Shown: piece after piece, positions 36,501 to 43,049 of the stretch | Numbering within the stretch: the first letter of the stretch is position 1 | Layout of the letters: each line of letters opens with the position of its first letter | Assembly: GCF_013283195.1 (NCBI RefSeq) | Contig: NZ_JABEKT010000001.1 | Coordinates: 1,152,795-1,216,794 of the forward strand | Origin: Ensifer adhaerens | GTDB taxonomy: Bacteria > Pseudomonadota > Alphaproteobacteria > Rhizobiales > Rhizobiaceae | Reading direction: 5' to 3' | DNA: 64,000 nucleotides | The notes under the pieces: model-generated | The model's database searches: none | Told to the model about the DNA's origin: nothing | What the model saw: only the letters and a program-made list of their open reading frames with translations | Position numbers and translations under genes: made by a program

Positions 36501-37448
36501 CACATAGATCTTTCTCGAATTTTGAATTTAACCGACGACAGCAGTTTATTTAGCACGCAAGAAAATTTAGTGAGTATTGGCGCCACGTTAGATGGAAACA
36601 TCTGGTCGGGGAAAGATGGTGAAGAGTACTTTCCTCTGTTTGAACCAAAGATGATCCATCACTATGATCATCGCTGGGCGAGCTATGATTTTCGGACAGA
36701 TACCTTCTCGGATGTTTCGCAACGCGACCATTTGTCTCCAAACTATAGCGCGCTGCCGCGCTGGTGGGTCGAAAGTACACAAATCAATCAGTGGCTCATC
36801 GAGCGGAACTGGTCAGCAAAGTGGCTGTTCGGATGGCGCGACACTACCAACGCTATGAACGAACGAACAACTATTGCCACGGTGTTTCCCGTTTGTGCGC
36901 TGGGCAACAACCTACCACTAATAATATTTGGTAAGGAGCATCTGCCCACTGATTGCGCCGTTCTAGTAGCAAACTTGGGCTCGCTGCCGCTAGACTATGC
37001 GGCGAGGCAGAAAGTTGGTGGTACGCACTTGAACTACTTCATATTGAAGCAGCTTCCGGTGGTTCCACCCTCCATGTACGATCAGGAAAGCCTCGACTTC
37101 ATCGTGCCTCGAGTGCTGGAACTCACCTACACCTCGCACAGCCTCGCCCCCTTCGCCCGCGATCTGGGGTATGACGGGCCGCCCTTTGCCTGGGATGAGG
37201 ACCGTCGCGCCCACCTGCGCGCCGATCTTGACGCCTTCTACGCCCGCGCATACGGCCTGACCCGCGAGGAGCTGCGCTACATCCTCGATCCCGCCGACGT
37301 AAAAGGCCCCGACTACCCGTCGGAAACCTTCCGCGTCCTCAAGGAAAAGGAAGTCCGCCAACACGGCGAATACCGCACCCGCCGCCTTGTTCTCGAGGCC
37401 TGGGACAGGATGGAAGCCTGCGGTGAGTTCAGCGCGATGGGGATGTGA
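33567..37448 (+). CDS. Large adenine-specific DNA methyltransferase (DrmMI/Eco57I-like)
   Basis: A 1293-residue protein with motif I DPACGSGHFLLAAARR at ~487 and motif IV GNPPWEV at ~752, the N6-adenine methyltransferase signature of large type IIG/BREX-PglX/DISARM enzymes. The ~480-residue N-terminal region is helical and may dock partners; I see no clear nuclease motif there. Residues ~752–1170 (35820–37080), which include the expected target recognition domain, are strikingly AT-rich compared with the flanks. It likely marks host DNA so that the helicase/nuclease proteins spare it. GGGAGGTGTAATCC precedes the ATG. Confidence 0.88.
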   Translation: MARKTITDMSAWPSLSLEGNLIAPAMIAKIDQRQAPEQSPEDYSVRKGLQIREEIATAFRVGQSHFDAYAKIEHPSAAATTRFISGLFRETFGYADLAAASVPIALSASGRVPIVVVPPQEQLDRRSPTLSTDRSRSPAFALQDHLNDRDDALWGIVTNGLQLRLMRDNASLTRPAYIEADLAQMFTNEDIASFAVLWLLIHRSRFGAAETPATDCPLERWRDAGSKEGEAARDRLADQVQLALKLLGSGFLEANPDLAAKLHSGEVNLTEWFNELLRLVYRLIFLMVAEDRNLLHPEKARPEARNLYAEGYSLQSLRKQCYRAATWDKHRDRYEGMKVVFHALRHGQPALALPALGGLFAEDRLPHLETARLRNRAFMEALYRLSWLADRNGMVPVNWRAMETEELGSVYESLLELQPQLGDDGKTLVFASEAAEQKGNQRKTTGSYYTPDSLVQALLDTALDPVLDKTEAEADDPAKALLKLSVIDPACGSGHFLLAAARRIATRVARIRAEGTPSLADFRHALRDVARCCIHGVDRNPMAVELTKVALWIETVDPGLPLGFFDAQIRCGDALLGVFDLQVLQDGIPDAAYKPLTGDDKDTAKYYLQANRAATSGQGGFDFGTGQATMPGMKPLALDFSGFRDLPEDTVEEIGAKAKRFKELRKGQTFVRAKAAADLYVAAFLLPKVGGAPAGASARTVPTTEELWMALNQGNMRQAMVEAPKAARKARAFHWPLEFPDVIQRGGFDVVLGNPPWEVMQFSDEEFFAGPAPEIATLAGASRKLALATLETRNPLLWTYYRSALRGVEGSKEFVKSSERFSLTAHGKLNLYALFAELALNLIRKNGRCGVIVQSGIATDDGNKRFFDHLVASRLLICLYDFENKEGLFPIHRAMKFSLLTIGSGAMQADLVFFATNIAQIADSRKRFRLSFEEISLINPNTRTCPVFRSNFDADLTKKIYENSQCLIDETVVLADRWHIDLSRILNLTDDSSLFSTQENLVSIGATLDGNIWSGKDGEEYFPLFEPKMIHHYDHRWASYDFRTDTFSDVSQRDHLSPNYSALPRWWVESTQINQWLIERNWSAKWLFGWRDTTNAMNERTTIATVFPVCALGNNLPLIIFGKEHLPTDCAVLVANLGSLPLDYAARQKVGGTHLNYFILKQLPVVPPSMYDQESLDFIVPRVLELTYTSHSLAPFARDLGYDGPPFAWDEDRRAHLRADLDAFYARAYGLTREELRYILDPADVKGPDYPSETFRVLKEKEVRQHGEYRTRRLVLEAWDRMEACGEFSAMGM

Positions 37449-37451
37449 CGC

Positions 37452-37661
37452 ATGGCCGAGGATCGCATAGAAGTCAGCCGGGGCGGGCTCGCACGGCTCC
37501 ACTCAGTTCCGGAGGACTTCGTCCGTGCCGAGATTGCCCGGACCGGCGGGGTAGCCATCGACGAGCTGCGCGCGCTCGTCAAAGAGAAGCAAGTGTTGCC
37601 TGCGCTCAGGAAGATGCGGGCCGGACTGTTTGATCGGCTGGATGGGCATTCATGCTTGTGA
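37452..37661 (+). CDS. Small protein between methyltransferase and HNH genes
   Basis: A 69-residue, charged helical protein with no recognised family. It starts 3 nt after the methyltransferase stop, and its end overlaps the HNH gene start by 10 nt, so it is translated within the operon. It could be an adaptor or an antidote-like partner of the nuclease; the sequence does not decide. Confidence 0.6.
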   Translation: MAEDRIEVSRGGLARLHSVPEDFVRAEIARTGGVAIDELRALVKEKQVLPALRKMRAGLFDRLDGHSCL

Positions 37662-38413
37662 TCGAGAGGCCCCAATCCTTCGTCACCCACCAGGAATGCG
37701 ACAAGGTCGCATTTCAGAACGGTTTTCGCCGGACACATGGCGAAATCGATGGTTGGCGGCATTACACCTCGACGACAGCGCAAGGTTCGCTCTGGCTCGC
37801 ACGCGATAACAATGGTGGCTGGCTCCTCGCGATTGATCACCCGGGCGTCGTCGCGGAGATCGACCTGGAACCTACCGATGCAGGAGGACCCGGCATCGCG
37901 CGTTTTGGGTTCGCTGACTTGGGTTTGCTTTATGCGGCGATGCCGCGCACTTACCAGCTCGCGGTGAGCCTCCCGGATGCGCCGCTTCAGGAGTTCCTTC
38001 AGGAGACGAAGGGTCTTCCGAAAACGACCGAAGCGGAGCGACTTGTGGTCCAACGGGTCGGGCAGGACATTTTTCGCGAGCGATTGATGGAATACTGGCA
38101 GGGACGCTGCCCCTTGACGGGTATTGCTGACAAGGCACTTCTGCGTGCCTCCCACATCAAGCCTTGGAAAGACTGCGACAGCGATGCTGAGCGGCTCGAC
38201 GTCCACAATGGCCTGCTTCTGTCAGCCCTCTGGGATACCGCATTTGATAGTGGTCTCGTGAGTTTCGATGATGCAGGTAGGCCGCTCTTCTCGCCCGCGC
38301 TCAGCCTGGATGGCAAGGCATTCCTCCGTTGGGACAAGCCCCTTCCGTTGAGCGATAAGCATCGTGAGAAACTGGCGTGGCATCGAGCTGCATTTTCGTA
38401 TGCGGCAGAATAA
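37652..38413 (+). CDS. HNH endonuclease, last gene of the DISARM-like operon
   Basis: A 253-residue protein with a C-terminal HNH domain: CPLTGI at ~152, RASHIKPWKD with the catalytic His at ~165, then DVHNGLLLSALWDTAFDSGL. This is the HNH_2-like form seen in restriction-associated nucleases. The N-terminal ~130 residues may recognise DNA. It overlaps the small upstream gene by 10 nt. The palindrome at 38449–38465 follows at the convergent boundary. It is probably a restriction effector of the operon; HNH is not a core DISARM component. Confidence 0.85.
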   Translation: MLVIERPQSFVTHQECDKVAFQNGFRRTHGEIDGWRHYTSTTAQGSLWLARDNNGGWLLAIDHPGVVAEIDLEPTDAGGPGIARFGFADLGLLYAAMPRTYQLAVSLPDAPLQEFLQETKGLPKTTEAERLVVQRVGQDIFRERLMEYWQGRCPLTGIADKALLRASHIKPWKDCDSDAERLDVHNGLLLSALWDTAFDSGLVSFDDAGRPLFSPALSLDGKAFLRWDKPLPLSDKHREKLAWHRAAFSYAAE

Positions 38414-38448
38414 GTGCCGACGCACCAGCCAAACCGCTCGCGGCAACA

Positions 38449-38465
38449 GCGGAAATAATTTCCGC
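38449..38465. repeat. Module-boundary palindrome, copy 4
   Basis: GCGGAAATAATTTCCGC, perfect except for the central base. It lies between the convergent HNH gene (stop 38413) and the frameshifted HNH gene (stop 38470). Confidence 0.8.
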
Positions 38466-38469
38466 GTCC

Positions 38470-39406
38470 TCACCCCTTGAACACGCGCTCGCGATGATAC
38501 TGCAGGAACTGCGAATGCGGCCGTTCGTCCGGCCTTGAGGGGACGAGCAGGCGCCGCTCCGGATTTATGACCCGCGTGACGGTGTCGGGTGCGCCGCCGC
38601 CCGCGATCAGCAAGCTGTAGTCATCATCAACCGAGATCAGCCCACGGTCGAACATCCAGTGCACTGTGCCGGAGAGTGCGAGGCCGTTTCGCACGCTGTC
38701 AGGGCCACCGTCCGCCACCGGACGAATGTGAGCCGCCTGGACTTCCGATCGTCCGCCGCCGTTGATGAGCTTGAGGCCGGTGGCGGCGCAGGTATCGTGG
38801 TAGGCCGTCTTTATGGCCGCGGCGAAGGCGCGGTCCCGGAAGGGGCGTTGAAGCACCTGGGTGACTATGCGGCGATCGATGGTGTTGACCTCATAGGTCA
38901 TCTGCGGGTTGTCACCAAAAACCGATGCATGCTTCCTCGGCCGGATCCGGCGCAGTGCGTAACCGGTCACGTTGCCCGAGAACATGAGCGAAGCCCGCGG
39001 CAAGGACCAGATCATACGCGGCGTCGGAGATGTTTCGGACGGCGCGGCCGAACGCGCCCTTGTTGGTCGAGCCGTCCTCCTTGCGCAGGCCACTCTCGTA
39101 GTAATAGTCCGCCTCCCTGAACGGGACGGCACGATCGAAGGGAAGGAAATCTTCGATCAGCGCGTAGAAGTGATCGGGCTTCGATGGATCCTCAATGATG
39201 TCGACGATCCGGGCTGTCGCGAAATAGGTCTGTCTGCCGCCAGACTTCATCAGGTCGCCGCTCGGACGCCTCGGTTCATAATAGATGATCCAGTCCCCGC
39301 GGGCCGCCTCGACCTGGCGCAAATAAGTTCGCGGAAAATGATACCGCTGCTCCGGGAGATCGTCGTAGCTCGGATCGACTTTGGTGGTCAGTATGGCCTT
39401 CGCCAT
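38470..39406 (-). pseudogene. HNH-family endonuclease gene broken by a frameshift
   Basis: Two overlapping minus-strand frames encode the two halves of one ~311-residue protein. The N-terminal part (MAKAILTTKVDPSYDDLPEQ... to PAEEACIGF) is in one frame. The C-terminal HNH part (DNPQMTYEV..., LKLINGGGRSEVQAAHIRPVADGGPD, HWMFDRGLISVDDDY) is in the next. Removing one base in the five-A run at 38917–38921 joins them as ...CIGFGDNPQM..., which reads naturally. It is either a true +1 frameshift mutation, a slippage-controlled gene or a sequencing error. If expressed it would be a DNA-cutting HNH enzyme. It is convergent with the DISARM-like operon. Confidence 0.75.
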
Positions 39407-39753
39407 CGATGGATGCGCTCTCTCGCAAAAAAATGAGGCTCTATGGAACTTGCTACCAGGTGACAGGGTGTCGTGAAAGGGTCCCCGCAGGTGCTGCTTT
39501 CCGGCTCAGTTTTCGTCGCTTCAGCGCACGTATTAATTGTGCACGTTGCTTGGGCCTCACGCAAGCAAGATTCTTTTCGCACGTGGAGAAAATGACGTGA
39601 AGTACAGTATTATAGGTATTAATTTCAACATTTTACTTGGATACATTAATTTACCAAAACCATAGATTGGTAGATATCTTTGTGTGTGCTTGAGATAATA
39701 GTGAGGTAAGGGCAGATAAGCTTTTACTTATTTCAATCTCTTTGGAGTTTAAC
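39407..39753. other. AT-rich regulatory region upstream of module 4
   Basis: 347 bp without a gene. 39600–39750 is markedly AT-rich against the GC-rich island and lies upstream of the DUF3102-like gene and of the divergent HNH gene. It probably contains promoters; no certain boxes are assigned. Confidence 0.5.
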
Positions 39754-40974
39754 ATGAACAAGACTACCCACATGAATGCTCTCTCGTCCTCCGCCCGCAC
39801 GTTTTACGAAGCCAATCCGGTTACGGAAGACGTGAAGAGCCTGCTTGAAGAGACAGCCGTGTTCCTTATCGGCGTGACTCGCCGTTCGACTGAAGAGGCC
39901 TTCGAGCTCGGTGAGCGCCTTGAACACGCAGCCGCGCTTCTTCCGGAAGGTACTCTGGAAAAGTGGGCGGTCGCGCGCTGCGGTTATACCGCGCGTCACG
40001 TCCGGACCCAGCGCGCAGTGTTTCGCAATCTGGCTCGTTACAAGGACATTCTGGTGGAACTGGCCGTCGGTCCGACGGTCCTTGGAAAACTGAGCGCTGC
40101 GGAGCCGGAGCAGATCGAACAGGCAATCGGCTTTGCTGCGCAGAATGGAAAGCTGAGGGTGCTCGACGTCGCAGCGATTGTGGCCAGCTCGAAAAACCAG
40201 GTCGACCCGAAGCCGCAGGCCGATCCGTACGATGTCGGGGGTCTTGAGGGACTGAAAGCGATCATCGCGGTCAAGGTTCGGGATGGCATCAAAGCCTTCA
40301 TCGGGCATCTTGAAATGATCCGCGCGCATGTCAGTGAGGCGTTGCCGAAGAAGAACATCGTCAAGAAGACGCTCGCCGAGAAGACACATCTGACGGCACG
40401 TCTCGCCTACCGCGAGCTTGAAAGTCTGGCACAGTTCGTCATGCCGCATCCGAACGACAAGCACACGATGTGGCCCATCAGCTTGCCTCCGAAATCTGGT
40501 TGGGAAAAGATTAGTCGGTTGCTCTTCAAAATGAGTAGCGAGACCCACTGGCCCGACAAGGCCGAGCTCCGGATTTGGCTGGAAACCGAGGTGGTGCCCT
40601 TGTTGGATTGGGCGACCTCGAAGGCTATTGCTCCTGCCTGGCCAAGTGCGGAAACCCGCGAGGTGTCGAACACCAACGTTCCGACGGACATCGATGCGAA
40701 CAAGCCAGTTCTGGCGGCGGTCAAGGGCAGTGATGATCCGGGTCGGGCGGATACTGCGTCGGTGGAAGAGCGGCTGAAGTCCATCGCTGCGGCTTTCGGC
40801 GCCGAAGCCACGGTGGAACTGCCGGCGGCATCCAGTCAGATCTTGCCGGACGATTCGATCCCGACTCTGAGCGAAGCCTTGGCTGAGCCGCCTAAGGCTG
40901 TCAAATGGCCCGCCTTTCTTGGCCCTAAGGCTGCCGCCAAAAAAACCAACGACGGAACCGCATCTGCGGCCTGA
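39754..40974 (+). CDS. DUF3102-like protein, first gene of module 4
   Basis: A 406-residue soluble protein. Residues ~35–85 (EEAFELGERLEHAAALLPEGTLEKWAVARCGYTARHVRTQRAVF) follow the DUF3102 pattern, a helical DNA-binding-like domain common in mobile elements. The middle is helical and the C-terminus is Ala/Pro/Lys-rich. The ATG at 39754 is preceded by TTTGGAGTTTAAC. A terminator follows at 41024, so it may be transcribed alone or with read-through. A regulatory or partitioning role for the element is plausible but not shown. Confidence 0.65.
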   Translation: MNKTTHMNALSSSARTFYEANPVTEDVKSLLEETAVFLIGVTRRSTEEAFELGERLEHAAALLPEGTLEKWAVARCGYTARHVRTQRAVFRNLARYKDILVELAVGPTVLGKLSAAEPEQIEQAIGFAAQNGKLRVLDVAAIVASSKNQVDPKPQADPYDVGGLEGLKAIIAVKVRDGIKAFIGHLEMIRAHVSEALPKKNIVKKTLAEKTHLTARLAYRELESLAQFVMPHPNDKHTMWPISLPPKSGWEKISRLLFKMSSETHWPDKAELRIWLETEVVPLLDWATSKAIAPAWPSAETREVSNTNVPTDIDANKPVLAAVKGSDDPGRADTASVEERLKSIAAAFGAEATVELPAASSQILPDDSIPTLSEALAEPPKAVKWPAFLGPKAAAKKTNDGTASAA

Positions 40975-41023
40975 TAGGGGTGCGGGGCTTGGAGCCCGGA
41001 AGCAAGCTTCCATCAAAGCCAAG

Positions 41024-41045
41024 AGGGCCGCATGTCGGCCCTTTT
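41024..41045 (+). terminator. Rho-independent terminator after the DUF3102-like gene
   Basis: A 7-bp perfect stem AGGGCCG/CGGCCCT with loop CATGT ends in TTTT. It lies 49 bp after the stop. A second 7-bp hairpin TGTTCGG/CCGAACA sits at 41214–41231, in the 330-bp leader of the next gene. Confidence 0.75.
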
Positions 41046-41305
41046 CCATTTGCTTTCCGAAGGGCGATCAGCACGCCAGGCCCGATCAGGTTGGGCTCTG
41101 GAAACGCACATCGGTTTGGGGGCTGTGAGCTCGGCGTTAACCTTGGACCGGTTTTGTTCTCTTTTTCCCTGGCGGGTCCTTGAGCCCGGCCGCCGGTCCT
41201 GCCAGGTTGGGGCTGTTCGGAAGACCGAACACAAAACGGCCCGAGCCGATGCGCCAACATCGACAAGGGCCTGACCTTCAGCCTTCTCTTGAAAGGAATC
41301 GGGCT

Positions 41306-42403
41306 ATGACTACGTTTACATCGACGCTCCCCACGGGGGAAGTTCTCCGTTCGACCATCAACGTCGACTTCGCCACCGCGTCGACCTTCGGATCGCGCCA
41401 GCGCCCTCTGGGCCTCGGCCGCGTTTCGGCTCTTACCGCAGGGTCCATCAGCGAACCGGCAAGTCTGCGCCGCCACCCGCACATCGTCCGCTTCGCCAAC
41501 GTCGAGGCTGATCTCGACCTGCTGATCGATCGCGCCATTGCGGCGATTGCCGACGGCGAGCCGATCGAGGACGAGATCCTCGGACACTATGTTCACATCG
41601 CCTCGCTTGTGCGCGCCGTTTCGTTCCGCGAAGGCAAGCTGCTTGAACAGGCGGTCGAGTGCCTGGCGAAAGCCAACCCCAACGTGACGGTGCTGTCGCA
41701 GTCGTTGAAACTGCCGTTGGTCAAGGCGGCGCTTGAAGCCGTCGCCGGCAACGACTGGTCCTGCCTCGATGGCATCAAGCTCGATTGCGAGGCGCCGGCC
41801 AAGGGCAGCTACACGCCGGACCTCATCATCGTGAACCGTGCGCGGCATATCGCCTACATCCTCGACCTCAAGCGTTCGCTCGCCTCGTACGGTGACACCA
41901 GTCGTCTTGAAGAGTTGAAGATGAAGATGATGGCCTCGGCAATGGTGCTGCCGGACTGGCTCTACAAGAACCACAAGCGCATGATGGTCGACACCGTCGA
42001 GGTCGCCATCGTCGATGGCGCCAGCCGCCCGAGCGATCATGCCACCGGCATCTGGGCGTTGTCCGAGATCGACGACCTGCTGGAGATTGATGGTGTCGCC
42101 GCGTGCATGGCTGAACTGCGCCTGCGCTTTGGTCGTCGTGTGCAGCAGCTTCTCGAGACGGTCGCGCGCAAGGCGCTCGGTGTCGTGGAGATCGCCGTGT
42201 CGGATGCGGCGTCGGCCTTGTCTGCCAAGGCGCGGATCGCGCTGAATGGTCCGACGCTGAGCTATGAAGACGAGCAGGCGATGGCGGCGCAGGATGAGGA
42301 CGACGGCTTCGATGAGCTCGGTTGCTTCGATGAGGACCAGGACGACGAACCGGAACCGGTCCGTATCAAGGTTGGCTTTGCCCGTCGTCCCCGCGGGCAC
42401 TGA
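41306..42403 (+). CDS. Candidate PD-(D/E)XK-fold protein, unknown family
   Basis: A 365-residue protein. Residues ~168–195 read YTPDLIIVNRARHIAYILDLKRS, with an Asp and a D-x-K spaced as in PD-(D/E)XK nucleases; downstream helices and strands are compatible. The C-terminus is an acidic Asp/Glu tail (AAQDEDDGFDELGCFDEDQDDEPEP). The ATG at 41306 has GAAAGGAATC in front. It lies upstream of the split AAA/M41 genes. The nuclease assignment rests on the motif alone. Confidence 0.6.
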   Translation: MTTFTSTLPTGEVLRSTINVDFATASTFGSRQRPLGLGRVSALTAGSISEPASLRRHPHIVRFANVEADLDLLIDRAIAAIADGEPIEDEILGHYVHIASLVRAVSFREGKLLEQAVECLAKANPNVTVLSQSLKLPLVKAALEAVAGNDWSCLDGIKLDCEAPAKGSYTPDLIIVNRARHIAYILDLKRSLASYGDTSRLEELKMKMMASAMVLPDWLYKNHKRMMVDTVEVAIVDGASRPSDHATGIWALSEIDDLLEIDGVAACMAELRLRFGRRVQQLLETVARKALGVVEIAVSDAASALSAKARIALNGPTLSYEDEQAMAAQDEDDGFDELGCFDEDQDDEPEPVRIKVGFARRPRGH

Positions 42404-42518
42404 TCTGTCAGTCATCCGACGGCACTGATCTCGGCCGTGCCATCAGGCGCGCGGCCGGCTTCCCATCCTTCCATTCCGAGAACGCCGGATGCCAATGTGC
42501 TCCGGCGAGGAGATCCTC

Positions 42519-43049
42519 ATGTCCATCGATACAGACCGCCCGTCTGTGGCCGCCTTCCGATGTGAAACGGTCACGCCCGATACCGTCGCGCCGCCTTGCC
42601 GTCATAGCAGGCTGGCGACTATCCCTCACTTTCAAGCGACTGGCGTCGGTCACACCGATAACCGCCGCGACCATCCCGCCATCCTGATCGGCCTCGCGCT
42701 CGCCTGCGTTCGCCAAGGACCACCGGTGCCCGTGCCCTTGATTGCCAAGTTGGGTGCACTTGCCGATCATGACGACGCCGCCTGCCGCCTCGTGCTCGAC
42801 TGGCTTCGAACCCGCAATCGGAATCTCGGTCTGCTCCCGGACGAGCATCGGACCGGGTCTGCTCCGGCTGTCATGACCGCGAAGACACAGGCAGTCTTTC
42901 GCTCTATCGGCGAACGCGTGCAGGCAGGCTCTTCGAAACCGGGTCACCTTGATGGACGTCGGCGCATGCGGACACGGCCGCGCGATCCGGTGACGATCGT
43001 TGAGACGGCAATTATTGCCGCGGAGACAGGAGGGCGCGCCGATGGATAA
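42519..43049 (+). CDS. Hypothetical protein coupled to the AAA+ gene
   Basis: A 176-residue protein without a recognised domain, with a helical middle and a basic Arg-rich C-terminal third. The ATG at 42519 has GAGGAGATCCTC in front. The last 8 nt overlap the start of the AAA+ gene, so translation is probably coupled. A 15-bp palindrome (CGGCAATTATTGCCG, 43006–43020), related in core to the island palindromes, lies inside its 3' end. Confidence 0.6.
   Translation: MSIDTDRPSVAAFRCETVTPDTVAPPCRHSRLATIPHFQATGVGHTDNRRDHPAILIGLALACVRQGPPVPVPLIAKLGALADHDDAACRLVLDWLRTRNRNLGLLPDEHRTGSAPAVMTAKTQAVFRSIGERVQAGSSKPGHLDGRRRMRTRPRDPVTIVETAIIAAETGGRADG

Noticed and set aside
40925-42415. A 496-codon frame antisense to the PD-(D/E)XK-like gene
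   Set aside because: The sense gene has a ribosome binding site and a plausible fold; the antisense product is Arg/His-rich without pattern.
43006-43020. CGGCAATTATTGCCG as a sixth island palindrome
   Set aside because: It shares only the AT core and lies within a coding region, unlike the other five; it may be coincidental.
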